Positions 1-7,571 of a stretch of 64,000 bases of DNA are shown here, one piece after another (position 1 is the first letter of the stretch; every line of letters begins with the position of its first letter). The notes beneath the pieces are model-generated. The model was not told the origin of the DNA, did not search any database, and worked only from the letters and a program-made list of their open reading frames with translations. Location: positions 36,286 to 100,285 of the forward strand of contig JALEGJ010000063.1 of NCBI GenBank assembly GCA_022763115.1, in the 5' to 3' direction. The translations under genes and the position numbers were made by a program. Origin of the DNA: Aquisalinus sp. (GTDB lineage Bacteria > Pseudomonadota > Alphaproteobacteria > Caulobacterales > Parvularculaceae).

Positions 1-309
1 GTGTCTGTAACCGAGCGAACACGGGAAATCGGCCTGCGCATGGCAATTGGCGCACGACCTGGCGACATTATGACCCAGTTCCTGATCGAAGCTGTGGTTC
101 TCTGCACCATTGGCGGTATTATTGGCTTGGCCCTGGGCCTTGGCGGCGCTTGGGCTGTAACCAGTCTGGCAGAATGGGACGTATTGATAGAGCCTTCATT
201 GGTGCTGATCGCGATTGCCACGTCCCTGACTGTTGGTGTCGTTTTCGGCTTCTTTCCTGCCCGACAGGCCGCACAACTAAATCCGATTGAGGCGCTGCGG
301 TACGAATAA
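1..309 (+). CDS. ABC transporter permease, C-terminal part (MacB/FtsX-like), truncated by the window edge
   Basis: ORF with TREIGLRMAIGARPGDIMTQFLIEAVVL…PARQAAQLNPIEALRYE, typical of MacB/FtsX permease C-termini. Confidence 0.85.
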   Translation: MSVTERTREIGLRMAIGARPGDIMTQFLIEAVVLCTIGGIIGLALGLGGAWAVTSLAEWDVLIEPSLVLIAIATSLTVGVVFGFFPARQAAQLNPIEALRYE

Positions 310-323
310 GCCAGACAGCAAAC

Positions 324-872
324 TCAGATTTCAGATCCCGAAAGACTCTCGCGTAATTCTGCGGCCTGGCGCCTGGCATGTGCATAATGAGGATTCCACT
401 TCAGCGCCTGCTGGTAGAGATCAAACGCTGCGCGATCCTCGCCATTGGCCTTGAGAATGTCGGCAAGATCTGTCGTGGCGATAAAATGCCTTGGCTCCAG
501 TTCCAGCGCCTTCTGATATCCGTCATAAGCAAGCTCATATTGCTCAAGATTGAGATAAACAGTGGCTTGCAAAACCCAGCCCTGCGCAAAGTTAGGCGCC
601 AGGCCGGTAACATGCGCCGTCAGTTCACGGGCGACATCCATATCGCTCGCCATGGCGGCTTCGTAGGCACGCTGATACAGCAGGGTTACCGTGGGGCTTG
701 ATGCAGTTGACCAGATTTCGAGAATACGCTGGCTCGTTTCCTCGGCATCAAGGGCTGTTCCGTCTCTTAGTTCCTGAAAAAGGGCGTCGAGACTCGGGTC
801 ATTCTGGTCCGCAAATGAGACCGGGACCAGAAAAAAATTTAGGACGATAAAAACAGACAAGAAAAAACGCAT
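324..872 (-). CDS. TPR-repeat protein with N-terminal signal sequence
   Basis: Hydrophobic N-terminus (MRFFLSVFIVLNFFLVPVSFA); TPR-like YELAYDGYQKALELEPRH and AAFDLYQQALKWNPHYAHA. Confidence 0.75.
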   Translation of the reverse strand: MRFFLSVFIVLNFFLVPVSFADQNDPSLDALFQELRDGTALDAEETSQRILEIWSTASSPTVTLLYQRAYEAAMASDMDVARELTAHVTGLAPNFAQGWVLQATVYLNLEQYELAYDGYQKALELEPRHFIATTDLADILKANGEDRAAFDLYQQALKWNPHYAHARRQAAELRESLSGSEI

Positions 873-948
873 GACCCTGATTATAGGTACATGCGTTAAT
901 TTTCAAATAGCGAATGCGTTAGTACTCGCGCACTCGTCAGGATTAGAC

Positions 949-1074
949 TTAGCCTTGGCGCGCTTTGAAGCGGCGCTGCGTCTTGTTAATGACATAGACA
1001 CGGCCTTTGCGGCGCACGACGCGACAATCACGGTGACGGCTCTTGAGTGACTTGAGCGAACTTTTAACTTTCAT
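949..1074 (-). CDS. rpmJ: 50S ribosomal protein L36 (41 aa)
   Basis: Manual translation of the minus strand: [41 protein letters not shown]. Below the ORF-track length cut-off. Confidence 0.95.
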   Translation of the reverse strand: MKVKSSLKSLKSRHRDCRVVRRKGRVYVINKTQRRFKARQG

Positions 1075-1252
1075 CGACTTCTTGCCTCGTTAATTCTTAA
1101 GACCTACTGGTCATCGAATTGGCGTGATTACTGAGGCTGGACGGCCCTGTCAAGACAAATACACGATGACCTTGCTTCCTTGTTACTGGACGCTGCGTGC
1201 GCATCATCATACCTTCACCCAATAGACATCAGCTATCTGAAAGCGGTTTACC

Positions 1253-2452
1253 ATGGTCAGAAACTTTGCCACTGCCCTTTTCGCCTCATCACTCCTTCTG
1301 ACGTCAGGAGCTGTCGCACAGGAATTTGATGATTGGCTGCAGGAATTTCGTGCGGAAGCTCTGGCCGAGGGTATTTCTGCAGAAACCTATGACCGGGAAA
1401 TGGCGACCGTTGAGCCTGTTCAACGGGTACTCGAGCTTAACGACAACCAACCGGAATTTGTTAAAGGTGTATGGGAGTATCTCGACACCGCAGTCTCAGA
1501 TACCCGCATCAGCAACGGCCTGAACAATGCGGCTGCGAATGAGGCGCTACTCAATCGCATAGAAGAAGCCTACGGTGTGGACAAGGAGATCATCGTAGCT
1601 ATCTGGGGACTGGAGTCATCCTATGGTGCAATCATGGGAAGCTACGATGTTCTGTCCGCTCTGGCGACGCTGGGCCATGAAGGGCGACGCACTAGTTTCG
1701 GGCGCAGCCAGTTGATCGGTGCGTTGAAGATTCTTGACCGGGAATATGCAGACCGAACCCAGTTAAAAGGGTCATGGGCCGGGGCCATGGGTCAAACCCA
1801 GTTTATCCCGACAACATACCTTGAGAGTGCTGTAGATTATGACGGCGATGGACGCCGTGACCTCTGGTCGAACCTGGGCGACGTCTTCGCCTCGACAGCG
1901 AATTATTTGTCACGCTCCGGATATGTTGCAAATGAGCCGTGGGGCTTTGAAGTCAGCCTGCCAGAGGGCTTCGATTATGCACTCGCAGACCGCTCCAACA
2001 GGCAGATGGTCGCAAGCTGGGCACAGCTTGGCATTGAACGCGCTGACGGGGTGGCGTTGACCGATGACATAGACCTTAACGCGACCGGCTACTTGATCGT
2101 CCCGGCCGGAGCAGAGGGCCCGGCATTTCTTGTGTTCAACAATTTCAGGGCAATCCTGCGCTACAATAACTCCACCAGCTACGCGCTGGGTATCGGTCTT
2201 CTCAGCAATCATATTGCTGGTGATGCCAAGCCGCTGGTTCAATCATGGCCGCGTGGTGATCGCCCCCTCTCTCTCACTGAGCGTAAATCTCTACAGGAAG
2301 CTCTAAGCCAGCGCGGTTACAATCCGGGGCCTGTTGATGGTATAATCGGTGCAGGAACGAAGGCCGCCCTGCGGCAATGGCAGCGCGACCAAGGGTTACC
2401 TGCAGACGGGTATGCCTCGTCGGCAGTGCTGACAAAATTGCTGCAATCCTGA
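1253..2452 (+). CDS. Lytic murein transglycosylase (MltB-type) with C-terminal peptidoglycan-binding domain
   Basis: IWGLESSYGAIMGSYDVLSALATLGHEGRR, AGAMGQTQFIPTTY, C-terminal PG_binding_1-like LSQRGYNPGPVDGIIGAGTKAALRQWQ. Confidence 0.9.
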   Translation: MVRNFATALFASSLLLTSGAVAQEFDDWLQEFRAEALAEGISAETYDREMATVEPVQRVLELNDNQPEFVKGVWEYLDTAVSDTRISNGLNNAAANEALLNRIEEAYGVDKEIIVAIWGLESSYGAIMGSYDVLSALATLGHEGRRTSFGRSQLIGALKILDREYADRTQLKGSWAGAMGQTQFIPTTYLESAVDYDGDGRRDLWSNLGDVFASTANYLSRSGYVANEPWGFEVSLPEGFDYALADRSNRQMVASWAQLGIERADGVALTDDIDLNATGYLIVPAGAEGPAFLVFNNFRAILRYNNSTSYALGIGLLSNHIAGDAKPLVQSWPRGDRPLSLTERKSLQEALSQRGYNPGPVDGIIGAGTKAALRQWQRDQGLPADGYASSAVLTKLLQS

Positions 2453-4438
2453 GTGAGCCGTACGCTGGAAACAGCCAGGCTTTCCTGGCAGGATAATGCT
2501 GTCTTACGATCTGAAACTTTCGGGGACATCTATTATTCAGATGCTGATGGTTTGGCGGAAAGCCAGCATGTTTTCATCGCCGGAAATGACCTGACGGACC
2601 AGTTTGCCACTCTCGGCACAGATAGTGAGAGTCAAAATTTCACGGTAGCTGAGCTCGGATTTGGCACAGGACTGAATATCCTCGCCCTGTGGAAAGCGTG
2701 GCAACAACGCGGACACAATCTGGGCCATCTCAATATTTTTTCCATTGAAGGATTTCCACTATCGCTACAAACCTTCAGGGATGCACAACAACGCATCTCA
2801 AAGCGCTGGCCGGAATTAGGCGCGCTTAGCAAAAAGCTGGAAGATCAGTACCCGACACTGACGCCAGGTTTCCACGTTCTACGGCTCTCGGAAGACACAA
2901 CGCTCACACTCGCACTGGGTCCTGTAAAGCAAAGCCTTGCCATGGCTCGATTGAAAGCCAATGCCTGGTTACTAGACGGGTTTTCACCTGCGCAAAACCC
3001 CGAGATGTGGTCAGAGAAAGTCATGATGCAGGTCGCCCGTCTTTCTGCACCACAGGCGACATTTGCCACTTTTACTGTAGCAGGCGCTGTCCGCCGGGCC
3101 CTGGAGCAGTCGGGCTTCGATTTATCCAGAAAACCGGGTTTTGGTCGAAAAAGAGAAATGCTGACCGGTCGCCTGGAACGACCGCAGCCTCCCGCCCCCA
3201 CGAAACAGCCCTGGCTTTCATATGAAGCACTGAGCTGCCCGACTGGAAGGCGTGTACTGATTGCAGGCGCTGGCATCGCCGGGGCAGCCGCAGCATGGCA
3301 CATGCGTCATGCCGGTTTCGATGTGACCGTCATGGATGAACATGGTCCAGCGTCCGGCGCATCAGGCAATCCGGTTGGCATGGTGCTGCCGCGACTTGAT
3401 CTCGGCGACACGCCTGCTGCCCGCTTTTATCGAGACGCATGGCTTTATACGGTCAGTTTCATAAGTGAGGTGGACGAGAATAACCAAATTCTCATTTCCG
3501 AGGGCGGTATCATTGCATCGTGCAATGATGAATCAGATAGCAAGCATGACAGGCTTTCTGCCAGCGGCATACTGCCATCCGATTTGCTAAAAGCGCTAGA
3601 AAGCGATCAATTGCGCGAACGCAGCGGTGCTGAGGATTTTTTGCCCGGTGGCACTCGACATCTGGAAGTTACAAAAGGTGGCGCGATCAATCCGAAAGCG
3701 TTCGTCACAACACTGCTGAAAGAAATTCCGATAAAAGAAGCCAGACTTGTGGCTATTAACAGACGGACTGCCGGAGAGCCCATTCAGGTCACTATCAGCA
3801 TTAAGAACAAACCTGTTGATCTGGAAACAGATTACATTGTCCTTGCCTCAGCCGCAGACGCAGGCAGGTTTCTTTATGAAGAACACATCCAGCAATCACT
3901 TGGGCAGATCGATGTCCTCCGCATCCCTCCTCCCGCCAAGCCTCTGACCTTTGGTCATTACGTCGCCCCCCTCGGCAATAAATGCGCAATCGGGGCGACC
4001 TATGAAGATGTAGATACGCAAACGGTGATGGTGCCAACACAGTCAAGGCTGCGCCAGAACCTTGAAGCTGTTGAGAGCGTACTCAGGCGAAAACTCACGG
4101 CAGCAGACCTTGATGAGAGCCGCACCTCTTGCCGGGCCGTAACAGCAGACAGGCACCCGGTCGTCGGCGCTTTGCCAGACTGGTCTCACATGGAAGATGC
4201 TTATACCGGACTAAGTACAGGCATAAGGCGCGATTATGCCACGATGTTGTACCAACCAGGCATATTCATTCTGAGTGGTCTGGGGTCACGTGGCCTGACG
4301 ACAGCGCCATATTGTGCCGCCCTGCTCACATCCTTGATGAGCGAAAGCCCCTGCCCCATGCCGAAAGATCAGATGGACCTAATCCACCCGGCCAGATTCG
4401 CGATCCGCAATATCAAGAAGTCGTTCCGCAAGAACTGA
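2453..4438 (+). CDS. mnmC: Bifunctional tRNA mnm5s2U biosynthesis protein MnmC (methyltransferase plus FAD oxidoreductase)
   Basis: GFGTGLNILALW, WLLDGFSPAQNPEMW, then FAD-binding VLIAGAGIAGAAAAWHMRHAGFDVTVMDEH. GTG start immediately follows the upstream stop. Confidence 0.92.
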   Translation: MSRTLETARLSWQDNAVLRSETFGDIYYSDADGLAESQHVFIAGNDLTDQFATLGTDSESQNFTVAELGFGTGLNILALWKAWQQRGHNLGHLNIFSIEGFPLSLQTFRDAQQRISKRWPELGALSKKLEDQYPTLTPGFHVLRLSEDTTLTLALGPVKQSLAMARLKANAWLLDGFSPAQNPEMWSEKVMMQVARLSAPQATFATFTVAGAVRRALEQSGFDLSRKPGFGRKREMLTGRLERPQPPAPTKQPWLSYEALSCPTGRRVLIAGAGIAGAAAAWHMRHAGFDVTVMDEHGPASGASGNPVGMVLPRLDLGDTPAARFYRDAWLYTVSFISEVDENNQILISEGGIIASCNDESDSKHDRLSASGILPSDLLKALESDQLRERSGAEDFLPGGTRHLEVTKGGAINPKAFVTTLLKEIPIKEARLVAINRRTAGEPIQVTISIKNKPVDLETDYIVLASAADAGRFLYEEHIQQSLGQIDVLRIPPPAKPLTFGHYVAPLGNKCAIGATYEDVDTQTVMVPTQSRLRQNLEAVESVLRRKLTAADLDESRTSCRAVTADRHPVVGALPDWSHMEDAYTGLSTGIRRDYATMLYQPGIFILSGLGSRGLTTAPYCAALLTSLMSESPCPMPKDQMDLIHPARFAIRNIKKSFRKN

Positions 4439-4534
4439 CGCTAAAGCGGGGACCAGCCAATTTGACCGGCCCCCTGATCCCATCAGCGGGGGGAGAGAGA
4501 GCTGACAGGACATTCCATCAAAAATGGTTTCAAG

Positions 4535-4765
4535 AAAAAGCGCGAGGACGTTGCCGATACGCAGGCAACGTCCTCTTGATTCGTCGGAAAATAGGGGGAG
4601 AGAGAGAACCGACGAAAAAACCCAATAATCCCTGTTTGAGCTGCAGGGCCCAACAAATACGCCATCAAGCCCTGCTGCTGTTGCCACCCACTTGCACTAC
4701 CCATTGCATGAGGCGGGTCGCGTCACCTTACTGACTGTTAGACGCGAGATTCTTAACTGCTACTA
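4535..4765 (-). ncRNA. Candidate small RNA: CU-rich hairpin loop followed by an intrinsic terminator
   Basis: Minus strand: TTGACG-N17-TATATA promoter (4799-4771); hairpin TTCGTCGG-[TTCTCTCTCTCCCCCTATTTT]-CCGACGAA (4616-4580); 12-bp perfect terminator stem GAGGACGTTGCC-TGCGTATC-GGCAACGTCCTC (4575-4544), then GCGCTTTTTCTT. Confidence 0.6.
4544..4575 (-). terminator. Rho-independent terminator of the candidate sRNA
   Basis: Perfect 12-bp inverted repeat, 8-nt loop, T5 tract 4 nt downstream on the minus strand. Confidence 0.65.
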
Positions 4766-4770
4766 GCAAG

Positions 4771-4799
4771 TATATATTTTATAACATCTCATTCGTCAA
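4771..4799 (-). promoter_or_regulatory. sigma70-like promoter driving the candidate sRNA
   Basis: Minus strand TTGACG, 17-nt spacer, TATATA. Confidence 0.5.
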
Positions 4800-4858
4800 C
4801 ATTTATAATTGCTACCGGCATTGTTTTTTTGTAACATTGTCACAGGAGAGAGAAAGGG

Positions 4859-4894
4859 ATGGCTTGCGCCCGACGCACGGTATCCGGAAGGTAG
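4859..4894 (+). CDS. Candidate upstream ORF (11 aa, MACARRTVSGR*) in the marR leader
   Basis: ATG preceded by AGGAGAGAGAAAGGG; its TAG stop is 1 nt before the marR ATG at 4896. Confidence 0.35.
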   Translation: MACARRTVSGR

Positions 4895-4895
4895 G

Positions 4896-5369
4896 ATGAG
4901 TGTGCTTCAGGCCATCGAAGAGTATATGATAAAAAATGGTGCCCCACCCCCGGCTCAGGCTGACCGCAGAACGCGGGGATTGGCCTTGTTGCTGGAGCAG
5001 ACTGCCCGACTTATTTACGACGAAAAACACCCTCAGGCACTGCACGCTGTGCAATGGTCTGCTTTGCGTTTTTTCGACCGCGCCGGTGAGCAAACCCGTA
5101 CCGTTGCCGGCCTTGCGAAATATCTGGGTGTCACGAGCGGCCCGGCTTCGCGTACAACATCTTCGCTACTGAAAAGGGAACTTGTCAGCGTTAAGCCAAG
5201 TCCCAGCGACTCCCGATCAAGAGTGTACGAATTGACCAAAGCCGGCAAAGATATACTGGCGGAGGACCCGATACAACGCGTGGCAACCTTGCTTACAGAG
5301 ATGCCCGAAGAAGACCTTGGCGTTCTCGCCAAAGCGCTGGACAAGATCTACTCAGGCCTCGAGACCTGA
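4896..5369 (+). CDS. MarR-family transcriptional regulator
   Basis: Winged-helix pattern TVAGLAKYLGVTSGPASRTTSSLLKRELVSVKPSPSDSRSRVYELTKAGK. Start placed at MSVLQAIEEY. Confidence 0.8.
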   Translation: MSVLQAIEEYMIKNGAPPPAQADRRTRGLALLLEQTARLIYDEKHPQALHAVQWSALRFFDRAGEQTRTVAGLAKYLGVTSGPASRTTSSLLKRELVSVKPSPSDSRSRVYELTKAGKDILAEDPIQRVATLLTEMPEEDLGVLAKALDKIYSGLET

Positions 5370-5392
5370 GAGTTCTGAAAATCGCTCCGCTC

Positions 5393-7120
5393 ATGAAGGC
5401 CACAGGCATGTTACCTGAGCAGATTATTCACAGATATGCGCTGCCGACACTCGCGGCACAATCCGTGTTCCTGCTGGTGCTGATATCGACGCTGTTTTCG
5501 GGTACGCCTCTCATTTGGTCAGCCGTAACAGCCCTTATCGCTGCATTGATCATTTTCGCTCTCTGCCTCTTCCAACACAAAAGACAGGCGCAATCATCCG
5601 CCCTGCATGACGTCCCCCCCTCGGAAGTGCTCGCCGCCATAAGGAATGCGCAAATAGGTTACACGATCCTGAATGCTGCCGGGGAAATTCTCTACACCCC
5701 TCAAAGTGTCAATTCACTCCTCGGCCTTCCGGAAGAGAAAGATATCACCGGGCGCGTCTGGTTTGAAATAGACCATGAAACGAAAACGCATAAAGATGCG
5801 CGTCGTCAGATCTGGAATGAGATTATCGAAAACAATGCACCATGGAGCGGGATCATCCGCTGGGTTGGCGAGAATAATGAAAAAAAATATTTTGACTGTA
5901 CGATATGTCCCGTCTCGGACAACAGGATCATCCTTGTGGCGATTGATCGCAGTGATCGCATACGCGCATCACGGCAACTTCAGGACCGTGAAAAATTAAA
6001 CAACTACATTCTTAACAACATACCAGTTAGCATAACCCTGCATGATACAAATCGTAAGATAATTTACTCGAATAACTATATTCCAGAACGGATCGGTCAG
6101 CCTGCAAATCAAATCATTGGCAAAGATCCAGGACAAGTACTTCACGAATCTACTGTTGAGGTGCTTTCTGATATGTACGCCCAGATGCTGAGGACAAAGA
6201 AACCCGTAGAAGAACGGACACTGTCTATCACTGGTGGGAGAATGGCTGGCACACACTGGCTATTGTTTATGTACCCTGTTTTCAAAAATGGGAAAATCGA
6301 ACAAACGCTCGTCGTGAGTCTGGATCGAACTGAAAGAGTCCGGCTCGCCAGAGAAAAGGAAGCTTTTGCCAGAAAATTATTCGAGACTCAGAAGGTTGAG
6401 GCAGTCAACAAGTTCGCAGGCGGATTGGCGCACGAGCTTTCAAACCTGCTACATCCAGCTGGAGTTTACGCGCGTGCATTAAAAGAAGAGCCCGACCTTC
6501 CCGACCGTGAGAAATATCTCGAACATATTAACTCCGCTGTTTTGAAATCAGGCGAAATTCTTCGCAGAACGCTTTCCATTTCGCGCTTTGATGAAGATGC
6601 CCCACGCCCTCTTAATCTCTCCGCCTGCATGAAAGACCTGGTGGCCTATGCGAATGATATCGCTCCTAAAGGCCTGAGCTATAAACTATTGCACCCAGAC
6701 TACCCAATAGCCGTGCTGGCCGATGATACAGGCCTTCGGCAGGTTATGATGAACCTGATGAATAACGCCGCTGATTCGCAAGATAATACCGGAGAAATAG
6801 TCCTTACCCTTGGCAAAGGTGGAACACCGCCTCAATCAACCGGTATGACGCCGATAAGTGCGGGGCCCTTTGCATGGATCGATGTGACCGATACTGGCAA
6901 CGGCATGGATGATAACGTACGGGTACAGATTTTCGAACCGTTCTTCACAACCAAACGCAAAGGTGAAGGAACCGGACTTGGCCTGCCTGTTGTACAAGGT
7001 ATCGTAACAGGATGGGGTGGGATCGTGACGGTTGACACTAACCCGGGAAAAGGGTCCACATTCCGGGTATGGATACCGCTCTCGCAACACGAATCCAAGA
7101 CAGATAGAGAGGAGGTTTAG
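5393..7120 (+). CDS. PAS-domain sensor histidine kinase with two N-terminal TM segments
   Basis: PAS-like segments; phospho-acceptor region FAGGLAHELSNLLHPAG; HATPase motifs DTGNGMDDNVRVQIFEPFFTTKRKGEGTGLGLPVVQGIV. Confidence 0.9.
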   Translation: MKATGMLPEQIIHRYALPTLAAQSVFLLVLISTLFSGTPLIWSAVTALIAALIIFALCLFQHKRQAQSSALHDVPPSEVLAAIRNAQIGYTILNAAGEILYTPQSVNSLLGLPEEKDITGRVWFEIDHETKTHKDARRQIWNEIIENNAPWSGIIRWVGENNEKKYFDCTICPVSDNRIILVAIDRSDRIRASRQLQDREKLNNYILNNIPVSITLHDTNRKIIYSNNYIPERIGQPANQIIGKDPGQVLHESTVEVLSDMYAQMLRTKKPVEERTLSITGGRMAGTHWLLFMYPVFKNGKIEQTLVVSLDRTERVRLAREKEAFARKLFETQKVEAVNKFAGGLAHELSNLLHPAGVYARALKEEPDLPDREKYLEHINSAVLKSGEILRRTLSISRFDEDAPRPLNLSACMKDLVAYANDIAPKGLSYKLLHPDYPIAVLADDTGLRQVMMNLMNNAADSQDNTGEIVLTLGKGGTPPQSTGMTPISAGPFAWIDVTDTGNGMDDNVRVQIFEPFFTTKRKGEGTGLGLPVVQGIVTGWGGIVTVDTNPGKGSTFRVWIPLSQHESKTDREEV

Positions 7121-7123
7121 AAA

Positions 7124-7504
7124 ATGGCCAAAATCCTTCTTATCGAGGATGATACAGCAGTTGCGGACGCAATCAGCTTCGTGCTGCGGCGCAATAATCA
7201 TGAGATTACTCACGTAAGTAATACGCTGCGCGCAAAACAAGAGCTCGCCTTATCATCCTTTGATTGCGCCTTCATTGATGTGTGGCTGGGAAAAGAGGAT
7301 GGGCTGGAATTTCTGGCTGACAATTCGAACCTGTTTTCAACCACGCCCTTTATTGTCATATCGGGTGGTGGTCCCGGACGAACACTGGAGAATGTAACGG
7401 CCCGGGCAGATGCTTATGGGGCGGTAAGAATGTTATACAAACCGTTCGAAGACAGTGAACTTTTGGACGCCTTGTCACAAGCGCTGAAAGCTGGCGCGAG
7501 TTGA
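7124..7504 (+). CDS. Single-domain response regulator (receiver only)
   Basis: ILLIEDDTAVADAISFVL, DCAFIDVWLG, LYKPFEDSELLDAL; 126 aa with no output domain. Confidence 0.9.
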   Translation: MAKILLIEDDTAVADAISFVLRRNNHEITHVSNTLRAKQELALSSFDCAFIDVWLGKEDGLEFLADNSNLFSTTPFIVISGGGPGRTLENVTARADAYGAVRMLYKPFEDSELLDALSQALKAGAS

Positions 7505-7571
7505 ATCCGCACGCCATTTGCGTATCGCTGAAAAGCAGGATAATTTTATCGCACAATTTTGGAGATCGCCC

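Noticed and set aside
4379-4704. Minus-strand ORFs of 73 and 102 aa across the candidate sRNA
   Set aside because: No convincing SD, and both read through the perfect terminator hairpin; a non-coding RNA explains the structure better
4129-4734. 201-aa plus-strand ORF overlapping the mnmC 3' end
   Set aside because: Out of frame with mnmC and crossing the sRNA hairpins; low-complexity sequence without domain similarity
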